In this document: in pieces, positions 7,764-16,718 of the stretch
Position numbering within the stretch: position 1 is the stretch's first letter
Layout of the letters: every line of letters begins with the position of its first letter
Source: Myxococcaceae bacterium
GTDB taxonomy: Bacteria; Myxococcota; Myxococcia; Myxococcales; Myxococcaceae
Direction of reading: 5' to 3'
Length of the DNA stretch: 64,000 nt
NCBI GenBank assembly: GCA_017881265.1
Contig: JADGRA010000066.1
Coordinates: 62,001-126,000 of the forward strand
Program-made: the position numbers and the translations under genes
Notes under the pieces: generated by a model
What the model saw: the letters and a program-made list of their open reading frames with translations, nothing else
The model's database searches: none
Told to the model about the DNA's origin: nothing

Positions 7764-9353
7764 TCACAACAGCGCTGCCTCGGCGAGAGCGCGGTAGGCC
7801 GCCACCTGGCTCCTCTCCCAGGCTGCGTCCCGCCCCAGCTCGCGGGCCAGCAGGCGCGCCACCTGCGGAGCGCACTCGGCCGACGCACGCGCGTCCAGCA
7901 GCAGCGCGCGCGTGCGCCGGGCCAGGACGTCCTCCACTGTCCGCGCCATCTCCCGGCGGGCCCCCCACACCACCTCCGCCAGAAGGTACGGCAGCCCGGG
8001 ATGGAGCGGACCCGCCAGCGGAGGCTCGGCCCGGGCCAGCGCCCGGACCGCGGAGGCCTCCGTGCCGTAGCTGGCCAGCGGCCCGGTGGGCACGCCCACC
8101 TCGGACGTCGCGGCGTCTTCCGGCGTGCCGTGCAGCCGCAGGCCGGCGGTCCGGCAGGGCACCGCGTCCAGGCCGGCCACCTCGGCCGCGCGGGTGATGA
8201 CGTCCTCGGCCATCTTCCTATAGGTGGTCCACTTGCCACCGACAATGGTCACCAGGCCGCTGGCCGAGGTGAAGACGTGGTGGTCACGCGAGAGGCTGGC
8301 CGTCCGCTCGCCCTCCTCGTCGGGTGGCCGGACGAGGGGCCGCAGCCCGGCGTAGACGGACAGCACGTCACTGCGCGCCGGGTCCTTCACCAGGTAGCGC
8401 GCGGCGTGTTCGAGGAGAAAGGCCACTTCCTCGGCCAGCGGTTTCGGCTCCTCCACCGGCTCCGCCACCGGCGTGTCCGTCGTGCCCACCACCGTCCGGC
8501 CGTGCCAGGGGATGAGGAAGAGGACGCGCCCGTCGTCCGTCTTCGGCACCACCAGGGCATGGGTGCCGGGGAGGAAGGCCTCCGGCAACACCAGGTGGAT
8601 GCCCTGGGAGGGCGAGACGGTGGGGCCCGCGCTGGGGTTGTCGAGGTAACGCACCCCATCGGCGAAGACGCCCGTGGCGTTCACCACCACCCGGGCCCGG
8701 ACGGAATGCTCGCGTCCCGACTCGGCGTCCTGCACGCGCACGCCCTGCAGTCTCCCGTCCTGCTTGAGAAGGCCCGTCACCCGGGCCTGATTCAGCAGCG
8801 TGGCACCGAGGTCGCTCGCCGTGAGGGCCAGGGTGATGGCTAGCCGCGCGTCGTCGAATTGCCCGTCGACGTAGAGGATGCCGCCCTTGAGCTGCTCCGG
8901 CTCGAGGTTGGGCAGCGCCGCCAGCACCGCGTCGCGGTCCAGCGAGCGGCTGTTGCCAAGCCGGAAGCGCCCGGCCAGCAAGTCGTACAGCTTCAACCCC
9001 ACGCCGTAGTAGGGACCGGACCACCAGGCGTACGCCGGGACGATGAAGCCGAGGTCCCCCACCAGGTGGGGGGCGTTGCGCCGCAGCCGGCCCCGCTCCC
9101 GCAGCGCCTCCCGCACCAGCCCGACGTTGCCCTGTGCCAAGTAGCGGACGCCGCCGTGCACCAGCTTGGTGCTGCGGCTGGAAGTTCCCTTGGCGAAGTC
9201 GTGCGCCTCGAAGAGGACGGTCCGGTAGCCACGCGCGGCGCTGTCCACGGCGGCGCCGAGACCGGTCGCGCCCCCGCCGATGATTGCCACGTCGAAGCCT
9301 TCGCTCAGCCGGTCGAGGTTCTGGGCACGGTCCATCGGCGCTCTGCGCACCAC
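7764..9353 (-). CDS. glpD: FAD-dependent glycerol-3-phosphate dehydrogenase
   Basis: A 529-residue flavoprotein that oxidises sn-glycerol-3-phosphate to dihydroxyacetone phosphate, passing electrons to quinone. It has an N-terminal FAD Rossmann motif (DVAIIGGGATGLGAAVD), the GTSSRSTKLVHGGVRYL block that is diagnostic for GlpD, the central IVGGKWTTYR motif and the C-terminal DAO_C domain. The GTG at 9353 has AAGGGG five bases upstream; the internal ATG at 9335 lacks a ribosome-binding site. No glycerol kinase or facilitator gene is adjacent. Confidence 0.95.
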   Translation of the reverse strand: MVRRAPMDRAQNLDRLSEGFDVAIIGGGATGLGAAVDSAARGYRTVLFEAHDFAKGTSSRSTKLVHGGVRYLAQGNVGLVREALRERGRLRRNAPHLVGDLGFIVPAYAWWSGPYYGVGLKLYDLLAGRFRLGNSRSLDRDAVLAALPNLEPEQLKGGILYVDGQFDDARLAITLALTASDLGATLLNQARVTGLLKQDGRLQGVRVQDAESGREHSVRARVVVNATGVFADGVRYLDNPSAGPTVSPSQGIHLVLPEAFLPGTHALVVPKTDDGRVLFLIPWHGRTVVGTTDTPVAEPVEEPKPLAEEVAFLLEHAARYLVKDPARSDVLSVYAGLRPLVRPPDEEGERTASLSRDHHVFTSASGLVTIVGGKWTTYRKMAEDVITRAAEVAGLDAVPCRTAGLRLHGTPEDAATSEVGVPTGPLASYGTEASAVRALARAEPPLAGPLHPGLPYLLAEVVWGARREMARTVEDVLARRTRALLLDARASAECAPQVARLLARELGRDAAWERSQVAAYRALAEAALL

Positions 9354-9403
9354 TTTAGCCCCTTCCCATCCCCCCTCGAGCTGTCGCAGAGTCCCTCCTC
9401 GCC

Positions 9404-9715
9404 ATGGCCATCCCCCCGGCTCCCCCGTTTCGCCTGCAAGCGGACCGCACCCGCGTCACCCACGAACCGGACGAGGAGGGGAAGTGGACTCCCCTCTTCC
9501 CGGACATGCTGGGCCACCGGCAATTCGGCGGCGGCGCGGTGCCCGAGGCCTTCGACTGGCCCAGTAACCCCAAGGAATGGCAGGAGGAGTTGAGCAACGC
9601 CGAGCTTCGCCGCGAGGCCGAGGCCAACGGCGCGGCAGCGGCCAAGAGCGAGCTGCCCGCTCTCATCCCAGCTTCCCTGCCCCCGGCGTTGCCGGCTGGC
9701 AAGCCCCAGGACTGA
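9404..9715 (+). CDS. Small hypothetical protein
   Basis: A 103-residue hydrophilic protein divergent from glpD. It begins with a Pro-rich segment and acidic stretch (EPDEEGKWTPLF), contains a Trp-rich centre (FDWPSNPKEWQEEL) and ends in an Ala/Pro-rich tail. No signal peptide or membrane segment and no family I recognise. Codon use matches the neighbours (third positions nearly all G or C), which supports it being real. Confidence 0.5.
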   Translation: MAIPPAPPFRLQADRTRVTHEPDEEGKWTPLFPDMLGHRQFGGGAVPEAFDWPSNPKEWQEELSNAELRREAEANGAAAAKSELPALIPASLPPALPAGKPQD

Positions 9716-10012
9716 CGGGACGCCGTGGCGGGGCACCGCCCGCCCGCTGGACTGAGGCGCGGGTCCACCGGGTCCAGCCCGGAGGCCACACAGCTCAAGT
9801 CCCCAGCACGAAAAACCCTGGCGCACCCGCACGCGTGGTGTGGCCCGGGGGGCTTCCGTCCCACAGCACGTGCAAGCCCTCCGCCGTGCGCCACTGTGCC
9901 TCCCCCCGCGGGCTTGCGGGTAACCCCCCGGGGTCATTCCCCGGGCGGCAGGGTGGTAGCCACCCCGGGGCGCAGGTGGCACCTTCCCCCTGTGGGTGGC
10001 CCGACGGGCCCT
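9716..10012. other. Intergenic stretch between convergent genes, with two hairpins
   Basis: No convincing gene lies here; frames that cross it have poor codon patterns. Near the right end are two adjacent perfect hairpins: CCCGGGG/CCCCGGG (9927-9933 with 9939-9945, five-base loop) and GGGTGG/CCACCC (9951-9956 with 9960-9965, three-base loop). They may end transcripts from either side, although neither has a U-tract. Confidence 0.4.
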
Positions 10013-10798
10013 TCAGCGCAGCAGCGTCGCCACCCCGGTGGTGAGGCCGATGGCCACCACCACCCATCGGACCGGGCCCTGGCCAATGCGCTGGGCCAGG
10101 CGCGCTCCGCCCCAGCCGCCGAGCATGGCGCCCACCGCCATCAGCGCGGCCAGCCGCCAGAAGACGAGCCCGGCGACGATGAAGGTCAGCGCGGCGGTGA
10201 GGTTGATGAAGGCGGCGCCGAAGTTTTTCAGCGCATTCATCTGGTGGATGTTGGTGAGCCCGGCGAAGCCCAGCTCGGCCAGCATGAGGATGCCCATGCC
10301 GGCCCCAAAGAAGCCGCCGTAGACGGATACCAGGAAGTGGACGGCCGCCAGTCCCCAGATGCTGCCCTCCCCCAGGGCCGGCTTGGGCCGGTCGGGAGCG
10401 GGCTGGCGCTCGCGCCAGTGGCGCAACGGCTCCTGGAGGATGAAGAGCAGGGTGGAGCCGATGATGAGTCCGGGGACCAGCCGACGAAACAGCGCGTCCC
10501 CGGCGACCGCCACCAGTGCGGCGCCGACACAGCCGCCGAGGACACTGGAGACGATGAGGTACACCACCAGGCGTGGGCCGTGCTGGCCCAGGTCCCGCCG
10601 GAAGGTGAAGCCGGAGGTGAACGACCCCGGCACCAGCGCCACGGCGTTGGTGGCGTTGGCCACCACCGCGGGCACCCCGGCGGCCAAGAGCGAAGGAAAC
10701 GTCAGCAGCGTGCCGCCGCCGGCCATGGCATTCATCAAGCCGGCCCCCACCGCCGAGGCGAAGAGGAGGCCCAGGCCAAGGTAGGAGAAGTGCGTCAT
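10013..10798 (-). CDS. TSUP-family (TauE/SafE) membrane transporter
   Basis: A 261-residue polytopic membrane protein with about eight hydrophobic segments. It carries the TauE/SafE hallmarks: a glycine-rich first helix pair (GLMNAMAGGGTLLTFPSLLAAGVP, NATNAVALVPG) repeated in the second half (VYGGFFGAGMGILMLAELG, TNIHQMNALKN). The family exports sulfite, sulfoacetate or other organosulfur anions; the substrate is not predictable. It lies 40 bases downstream of sthA on the same strand. Confidence 0.88.
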   Translation of the reverse strand: MTHFSYLGLGLLFASAVGAGLMNAMAGGGTLLTFPSLLAAGVPAVVANATNAVALVPGSFTSGFTFRRDLGQHGPRLVVYLIVSSVLGGCVGAALVAVAGDALFRRLVPGLIIGSTLLFILQEPLRHWRERQPAPDRPKPALGEGSIWGLAAVHFLVSVYGGFFGAGMGILMLAELGFAGLTNIHQMNALKNFGAAFINLTAALTFIVAGLVFWRLAALMAVGAMLGGWGGARLAQRIGQGPVRWVVVAIGLTTGVATLLR

Positions 10799-10838
10799 GG
10801 CGGGAGGACCCCGGGGGGGGGGGCCGTTGGCGGGCGCC

Positions 10839-12230
10839 TCAGCTCACCGGGTCGCGCTGGGCCAGCGCGTTGTAGGTAGCGTACTTGTACGTCTCGGACA
10901 GCGTCGGGTAGTTGTAGCAGCTGTCGATGAAGAGCTGCGCGGTGCCGCCGAGCAGGATGGCGGTCAGCCCGATGTGCACCAGCTCCGAGGCCGCCTCGCC
11001 CATGACGTGGACGCCGAGCAGCTTCATGTCCTCGCGGCGGAAGATGAGCTTCAGGAAGCCACCCCCATCTCCGATGATTTGGCCGCGCGCATTGGTGGCG
11101 TACGAGGCGCGGCCGACGACGAAGGGCACGCCCCCTTTCTTGAGCGACTCCTCCGTCTCGCCGGCCATCGACAGCTCGGGGATGGTGTACAGCCCGTAGG
11201 GCAAGGTCGGCGCCAGCGCGTCCTTCGGGTAGAGCGAGAAGGCGTGGACGATGGCCACCCGGGCTTGCTCCATGGCGGTGGAGGCCAGCGCCGGAAAGCC
11301 GATGATGTCACCGGCGGCGTAGATGTGCGGGACGGACGTCTGGAAGTGGGCGTTGACCTGGATGCGGTCGCGCTCGCCAATGACGACGCCCGCCTCCTCC
11401 AGGCCCAGGTTCCGGCTGTTGGAGGACCGGCCCATCGCCACCAGGACAGCGGCCGATTGCACCGTCGCGCCGCTCTTCAAGCCCAGGGTAATGCGCCCCT
11501 CCTCGACGTCCACCGTCTCCACGGCGTCCGGAAGCCGGAACTGGACGCCCAAGTCGCTCATCCGCTCCTGAAGCCTTTGCGACATCTCGCTGTCGAGGAA
11601 GTTGAGCAGCGGCGACCGCGGCTCCACCAGCGTCACCGGGATGCCCAGCGCGGCGAAGGTACAGGCGTACTCGCAGCCGATGACACCCCCGCCCACCACC
11701 ACCAGCGAGTGCGGTACCTTCTCCATTTGCAGGATGGTGTCCGAGTCGTAGATGCCACTCGCCCCGAAGGGAAACAGCGGCGGGTGCAGGGGCCGGGAGC
11801 CGGTCGCCACCAGCACCACGTCGCCGGTCAGCTTCTCCTCAAAGCCGGGGCGGCGGACGACGACGGTGTGCGGGTCCACCAGCCGCCCCTTGCCCTGAAA
11901 GACGTCGACGCCGTGCGCCTGCATGTTCTGCTGAACCCGGACGCTCTCCTCCTGGGAGACGGCCTTCTCCCGGTACAGCAGGTCCTTGACCCCCGCCCGG
12001 TGCGAGAGGGTCATCTCCACGCCGAACAGCCCGCGCTGGCGGAAGCCGGACAGGTAAAGCGCCGTCTCGCGAAGCGTCTTGCTGGGCAGCGTGCCGGTGT
12101 TGGCGCCGGCGCCGCCGAGGACGGGGCGCCACTCCACCAGGGCCACCTTCTTCTTAAAGTACCCCGCCTGCGCCGCGCCCTTCTCCCCCGCCGGGCCCGA
12201 GCCGATGACGACCAAGTCGTAGTGAGCCAT
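10839..12230 (-). CDS. sthA: Soluble pyridine nucleotide transhydrogenase
   Basis: A 463-residue FAD flavoprotein of the pyridine-nucleotide-disulfide reductase fold. It has an N-terminal FAD motif (LVVIGSGPAGEKGA), a central NAD(P) motif (VVVGGGVIGCEYACTFAALG), the second FAD motif (IYAAGDIIGFPALAS) and a C-terminal dimerisation domain. The redox-active Cys pair of lipoamide dehydrogenases is missing: the block reads GGAGANTGTLPSKTLRE. That Cys-less GTxPSKxLR form is characteristic of SthA, which equilibrates NADPH and NADH. It shares a 216-base divergent region with the aldolase-like gene. Confidence 0.9.
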   Translation of the reverse strand: MAHYDLVVIGSGPAGEKGAAQAGYFKKKVALVEWRPVLGGAGANTGTLPSKTLRETALYLSGFRQRGLFGVEMTLSHRAGVKDLLYREKAVSQEESVRVQQNMQAHGVDVFQGKGRLVDPHTVVVRRPGFEEKLTGDVVLVATGSRPLHPPLFPFGASGIYDSDTILQMEKVPHSLVVVGGGVIGCEYACTFAALGIPVTLVEPRSPLLNFLDSEMSQRLQERMSDLGVQFRLPDAVETVDVEEGRITLGLKSGATVQSAAVLVAMGRSSNSRNLGLEEAGVVIGERDRIQVNAHFQTSVPHIYAAGDIIGFPALASTAMEQARVAIVHAFSLYPKDALAPTLPYGLYTIPELSMAGETEESLKKGGVPFVVGRASYATNARGQIIGDGGGFLKLIFRREDMKLLGVHVMGEAASELVHIGLTAILLGGTAQLFIDSCYNYPTLSETYKYATYNALAQRDPVS

Positions 12231-12298
12231 TTCCGGAGGGGCACGCTAGGCGAGGAAGTTGCGACACTCAACGGAAGTGCACCGCGCCGACGGTGACG

Positions 12299-12414
12299 CC
12301 TTGGCGACACCCGGGGCTGGCACTGGGACGACAGTGGGTCGTCCGCCTCCCAGGGGGGCCGGGCCCCCTGGCCCGACCGGTGCCCCCCAGAAGGGTGCAC
12401 CGGCCACGCCAAGG
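12299..12414 (+). promoter_or_regulatory. Candidate structured leader RNA upstream of the aldolase-like gene
   Basis: The sequence can fold into a closed multibranch structure. An outer 8-bp stem pairs CCTTGGCG (12299-12306) with CGCCAAGG (12407-12414). Inside are CACTG/CAGTG (12321-12325, 12332-12336), an 8-bp CCAGGGGG/CCCCCTGG (12350-12357, 12364-12371) and CCGGTGC/GCACCGG (12377-12383, 12397-12403). It ends 32 bases before the ATG at 12447. I recognise no known riboswitch family, and chance pairing is common at this GC content. Confidence 0.4.
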
Positions 12415-12446
12415 GGAGTATGACGACCTTCGGACGAGGTTCTTCG

Positions 12447-13760
12447 ATGGCCTTTCCTCCGCTGGCCGACGCGCTTGCCCCGTCGCTCGAAACCCTCGAG
12501 CAGGGACTGCTGCGGCTGAAGCACCTGCGCCCGGCTGTCGAGATGGGGCGCCGCCCGGTGCACGTCCTGTACGGCGGGGCGCACCTGTTCCAGGCGCGCA
12601 GCCTAGGCCGGATTCGTGAAATCGCCCGCGCCGCCATGGACAGCTACGCGCCCGACGGCACCACCTTCGCCTGGGCGCTTGGGCTGTCGCTGGCCCCCGA
12701 CGCCGCCACCCAGCTGCGCAACCGCGTGGTGGAAAAGCTCGAGCGCGAGCCGGTGGAGGACTACCGGGTGGACTTCGAGGACGGCTACGGGGTGCGGCCC
12801 GACGCCGAGGAAGACACGCACGCCGACGCGGTGGGGGCCGCGCTGGCCGAGGCCAACCGGCAGAAGGCGCTTCCGCCCTTCGTCGGCATCCGCATCAAGT
12901 CCTTCACTTCCGCGAAGTCGGCGCGCCGTGCCCTCCGCACGCTGGAGCGGGTGTTTCAGGCGGCCGGCCCGGGCGGCTGTCCGTCGGGCTTCGCCGTCAC
13001 CCTGCCCAAGGTGTCCCTGCCGGAGCAGGTCAACCTTCTGGTGCACGCCCTGTCCGCCGTCGAGGCGCGCGCCGGCTGGTCGGACGGCTCGGTGGCCCTG
13101 GAGCTGATGGTGGAGACACCGCAGGCGCTGGTGGCACAGGACGGGATGTTTGGCGTGCCACGTCTGCTCGCGGCCGCGGGCCCGCGCTGCCGCTCCCTGC
13201 ACTTGGGCCCGTATGACTTGAGCGCTTCGCTCGGCATCACCGGGGCGCGCACCACCCTGGCACACCCGGCGCTGGACCTGGCCCGGCGGCTGCTGGTGCT
13301 CTCGACGTCCGGGACGTCCGTGTCCGTCTCGGACGGCCCCACCACGGTGCTGCCGGTCGCTCCCCACCGGGGGGACACCCTCACCCGGGACCAGCAGGCC
13401 GAAAACCGCCGGGCCGTCCACGCCGGCTGGCGACGGACGGCGGAGGACGTGAAGCGCGCGCTCGAGGATGGAGTCTTCCAGGGCTGGGACCTTCATCCGG
13501 CCCAGCTACCGGCGCGCTTCGGCGCACTCTTCGCCTTCTTCCAGGCCGAGCTCGAGCCGGCCGGGGCGCGCTTGCGTTCCTTCCTGGAACGCGCCGCCCA
13601 GGCCAACCGGCTGGGCGTCATGTTCGACGACGCCGCCACGGCGCAGGTGCTTCTCAACACCTTCCGGCGCGCGCTGGCCTGCGCCGCCGTGACGCCGGCG
13701 CAGGTGGAGCACGCCACCGCGCTGTCCGTGGAGCAGCTCGCCAGGATGCGCTTCCGCTGA
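12447..13760 (+). CDS. HpcH/HpaI aldolase/citrate-lyase superfamily protein (DUF6986-like)
   Basis: A 437-residue TIM-barrel protein of the HpcH/HpaI-CitE superfamily. Visible family features are the first acidic site (VDFEDGYGVRPD), the metal-binding Glu strand (ALELMVETPQAL) and the LHLGPYDLSASLGI block with its Asp. It is longer than CitE or HpaI (about 270-300 residues), with a helical C-terminal extension, which matches the uncharacterised DUF6986 group. It presumably acts on a 2-oxo acid or CoA ester using Mg2+, but the substrate is unknown. I start at the ATG with GAGG seven bases upstream; an ATG at 12420 sits only one base after AAGGGGAG. Confidence 0.75.
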   Translation: MAFPPLADALAPSLETLEQGLLRLKHLRPAVEMGRRPVHVLYGGAHLFQARSLGRIREIARAAMDSYAPDGTTFAWALGLSLAPDAATQLRNRVVEKLEREPVEDYRVDFEDGYGVRPDAEEDTHADAVGAALAEANRQKALPPFVGIRIKSFTSAKSARRALRTLERVFQAAGPGGCPSGFAVTLPKVSLPEQVNLLVHALSAVEARAGWSDGSVALELMVETPQALVAQDGMFGVPRLLAAAGPRCRSLHLGPYDLSASLGITGARTTLAHPALDLARRLLVLSTSGTSVSVSDGPTTVLPVAPHRGDTLTRDQQAENRRAVHAGWRRTAEDVKRALEDGVFQGWDLHPAQLPARFGALFAFFQAELEPAGARLRSFLERAAQANRLGVMFDDAATAQVLLNTFRRALACAAVTPAQVEHATALSVEQLARMRFR

Positions 13761-13787
13761 CAGGGACGGCGGACCCCCGCCCCCCCG

Positions 13788-16472
13788 TCAGGGGCGCACG
13801 CGCGCGTGGACGACGTCGAGCAGCATCTCGGCCACCAGGGCCGTCCACCCCGTCTGGTGGGCAGCGCCAAGGCCCTGCCCGGTGTCCCCGTGGAAGAATT
13901 CGTAAAACGTCACCAGGTCGCGGAAGTGGGGGTCGCGCTGGTACCGCGCCTCGTCCCCATTCAGCGGCCGACGTCCATTGGCGTCCGGGAGGAAAAGAGC
14001 GCACAGGCGCTGGGCGATGAAGTGGGCGATTTCTCGCAGGGTGTGCATGTTTCCCGAGCGGGACGGGAACTCGATGCGGAACTCGTCGCCGTAGAAGTGG
14101 TGGTAGCGCTCGAGGGCTTCCACCAGCAGGAAGTTGGTGGGGAACCACACCGGCCCGCGCCAGTTGGAGTTGCCGCCGAACATGCCCGTCTCGGAGACCC
14201 CCGGCTCATAGCGCACCTCCGCCTCGGCCCCGTGGGAACGCAGCAGGTAGGGCTGCGCCTGGTAGGCCTTTGACAGCGAGCGAATCCCGTAGGGGGAGAG
14301 GAACTCCGCCTCGTCCACCATGTAGCGGAGAATCCGCTCCATCCGCTCGCGCGGTGCCACTGCCAACAGGTGCCGGCCGCCTGGGTGGCCGGGATTGGGG
14401 GGCCGGTAGAAGACGTGGCTCGCCAAGTCCGGCTTGTTCTCCAGAAACCAGTGCATCCGCTTGGCGAAACCCGGCAGCTTCTGCAGGTAGCGGTCCTCGA
14501 GAATCTCCGTGGCGAAGAGTGGGATGAGGCCGACCATGGACCGCAGCCGGAGGGGAAGCATCTCTCCCTCCGGGGTAATCATCTTGTCGTAGTAGAAGCC
14601 GTCCTGCTCGTCCCACAGCCCGGTGCCACCGGAATTCATGGCATCGACGATGGTGACGAAGTGCTCGAAGAACTTGCTGGCGATGTCCTCGTAGGCCGGG
14701 TCCTCCATCGCCAGCTCAAGCGAGATGGAGAGCATGGTGGTGCAGTAGAAGGCCATCCACGCCGTGCCGTCGGCCTGGGCCAGTTGGAGCCCATCCGGCA
14801 GGGGCCGGTTCCGGTCGAAGACGCCCACGTTGTCCAGGCCGAGGAAACCTCCGCCGAAGAGGTGCTTGCCGGCGAGGTCCTTGCGGTTGACCCACCAGGT
14901 GAAGTTGAGGAGCAGCTTGGGGAAGACGCGCCGCAGGAAGAGCGTGTCGCGCGCGCCCCGGGGAGCCGTCTTCTTGTAGACCCGCCAGCAGGCCCAGGCG
15001 TGCACCGGGGGGTTCACATCCTCGAAGGCCCACTCGTAGGCGGGGAGCTGGCCGCTCGGGTGCATGTACCACTCGCGCAGGAAGAGCTGCAGCTGGTCCT
15101 TGGCGAAGGCCGGGTCCACCCCCGCGAATGGCACCATGTGGAAGCTCAAGTCCCAGGCGGCGAACCACGGGTACTCCCACTTGTCCGGCATGGAGACGAC
15201 GTCGCGGTTGTAGAGGTGCTTCCAGTCGTGGTTCCGGCCCTCCGCGCGGCGGGCGGGGGGCGGAGGGGACACCGGGTCCCCTTCCAGCCACGCCTTCACC
15301 GAGTACCCATAGAATTGCTTGTTCCAAATGAGGCCCGCGTAGGACAGCCGCGAGACCTCGCGCTCCTCGGGGGTGGCCGCCGCCGGCATGCGGTGGGCGT
15401 AGAAGGCGTCCGCCTCGTTGATGCGCTGGGCGAACACCGAGTCGAACGTCTTCCCGAAGTCCGACAGCAGCCCCAGGTCGATGTCGCTCAGCCGAAGGCG
15501 CAGCTGCGCCGACTCCCCCGGCTGCAGCTGCAAGGCGTAGTGGGCAGTGGCCTTCGTCCCGACGCGGCTGGGCTTGACCGCCTGGTGACGGCCGTCCACC
15601 AGGTAGGCGTGAAAGCTGTCCTTCGGCCAGCGGCTCCGCCCGTGGGTGCGGTACAGGCGCTCGGTATTCGTCTCGTTGTCGCAGAAGAGGAATTCCGGTG
15701 GGTGCCCGGAGGCGCTCGGAGCGGCCTCCAGGCGCAAGAGCCCGAGGGAAGAGTGGTGGGCGAGGAGCGCCCCGTCCCTTTCCTGGATGCGGCCGGGCGC
15801 CCAGTACCCTTCGCCGGTCCTCCCCCAGGCCCAGGTGTTGCGAAACCACAGCGTCGGCAACAGGTGGAGCGGTGCGCGCTCTGGCCCCCGGTTGGTGACG
15901 GTGATGCGGATGAAGATGTCCTCGGGAGAGGCCTTGGCATACTCGACGAGGACGTCGAAGTACCGGTCGTGGTCGAAGGCGCCCGTGTCGAGTGGGTCGA
16001 ATTCCGGGAGGGCGCGCCCGCGCCGGCGGTTCTCCGCGACGAGTTCCGCGTAGGGGAAGGCCCCTTGGGGGTACTTGTAGAGCGCCTTCAGGTAGCTGGC
16101 CGTCGGGGTGGCGTCGAGGTACCAGTACAGCTCCTTCACGTCCTCGCCGTGGTTGCCCTCGGAGTTGTTCAACCCGAAGAAGCGCTCCTTGAGGATGGGG
16201 TCCTTCTCGTTCCATAGGCAGAGGGCGAAACACATTCGGCACTCCCGGTCGGTGATGCCGAGCAGGCCGTCCTCGCCCCAGCGGTACGCCCGGCTGCGCG
16301 CGTGGTCGTGCGGGAAGGAGTCCCACGCCGTCCCGTTGGCCGAGTAGTCCTCCCGCACCGTGCCCCACTGGCGCTCGGAGAGGTACGGCCCCCAACGCTT
16401 CCAGTTCTTCGTCCGCTGCGTGTCTTCTTCGAGCCGCTCGGTTTCCGCGTCGCTCGAGGTCGTCTTGGGCAT
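13788..16472 (-). CDS. GH63-like (MGH1-type) glycoside hydrolase / glucosidase
   Basis: This 894-residue cytoplasmic protein belongs to the GH63/MGH1-like (alpha/alpha)6-barrel glycosidases. The N-terminal part (residues 1-350) contains RWGPYLSERQWGTVREDYS and a beta-sandwich. The barrel has the conserved YPWFAAWDLSFH with its acidic residue, ending in GMFGGNSNWRGPVWFPTNFLL, the region of the second catalytic acid. Relatives hydrolyse alpha-glucosides, or mannosyl- and glucosylglycerate. It has no signal peptide and converges on the aldolase-like gene with a 27-base gap. Confidence 0.87.
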   Translation of the reverse strand: MPKTTSSDAETERLEEDTQRTKNWKRWGPYLSERQWGTVREDYSANGTAWDSFPHDHARSRAYRWGEDGLLGITDRECRMCFALCLWNEKDPILKERFFGLNNSEGNHGEDVKELYWYLDATPTASYLKALYKYPQGAFPYAELVAENRRRGRALPEFDPLDTGAFDHDRYFDVLVEYAKASPEDIFIRITVTNRGPERAPLHLLPTLWFRNTWAWGRTGEGYWAPGRIQERDGALLAHHSSLGLLRLEAAPSASGHPPEFLFCDNETNTERLYRTHGRSRWPKDSFHAYLVDGRHQAVKPSRVGTKATAHYALQLQPGESAQLRLRLSDIDLGLLSDFGKTFDSVFAQRINEADAFYAHRMPAAATPEEREVSRLSYAGLIWNKQFYGYSVKAWLEGDPVSPPPPARRAEGRNHDWKHLYNRDVVSMPDKWEYPWFAAWDLSFHMVPFAGVDPAFAKDQLQLFLREWYMHPSGQLPAYEWAFEDVNPPVHAWACWRVYKKTAPRGARDTLFLRRVFPKLLLNFTWWVNRKDLAGKHLFGGGFLGLDNVGVFDRNRPLPDGLQLAQADGTAWMAFYCTTMLSISLELAMEDPAYEDIASKFFEHFVTIVDAMNSGGTGLWDEQDGFYYDKMITPEGEMLPLRLRSMVGLIPLFATEILEDRYLQKLPGFAKRMHWFLENKPDLASHVFYRPPNPGHPGGRHLLAVAPRERMERILRYMVDEAEFLSPYGIRSLSKAYQAQPYLLRSHGAEAEVRYEPGVSETGMFGGNSNWRGPVWFPTNFLLVEALERYHHFYGDEFRIEFPSRSGNMHTLREIAHFIAQRLCALFLPDANGRRPLNGDEARYQRDPHFRDLVTFYEFFHGDTGQGLGAAHQTGWTALVAEMLLDVVHARVRP

Positions 16473-16718
16473 TGGCGCGGGCGGGAGACAAGCACCGACG
16501 ATGGGGCGCGGGCAATGCCTGGAGACGGCTCCCACTGCCGCGCCCGGCGCTGACGGCCGGCCCCCCGGGGCGAGGAGCACACCCCCCCCCGCCGTGCACG
16601 GAACACCGCTGCCCCAGTGGCAGGCCCGGGGCCGGGCCGCTAAGTGCAGGACGGCGGCCAGTCCGAACCGCGTGGCCGCGCGGCGAGATGACTTCGGGCG
16701 CAAGGAGCGGGAGGCCAG

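Noticed and set aside
9577-10067. Proteins encoded in the 9.7-10.0 kb gap
   Set aside because: Frames here overlap neighbouring genes, show no domain or signal, have irregular third-base use and lack ribosome-binding sites.
10839-12230. Dihydrolipoamide dehydrogenase
   Set aside because: The redox Cys pair (CxxxxC) is absent and the GTLPSKTLRE block is that of SthA; no pyruvate or 2-oxoglutarate dehydrogenase genes are nearby.
12447-13760. Citrate lyase beta subunit CitE
   Set aside because: The protein is over 100 residues longer than CitE and no citD/citF genes are present; only the superfamily can be claimed.
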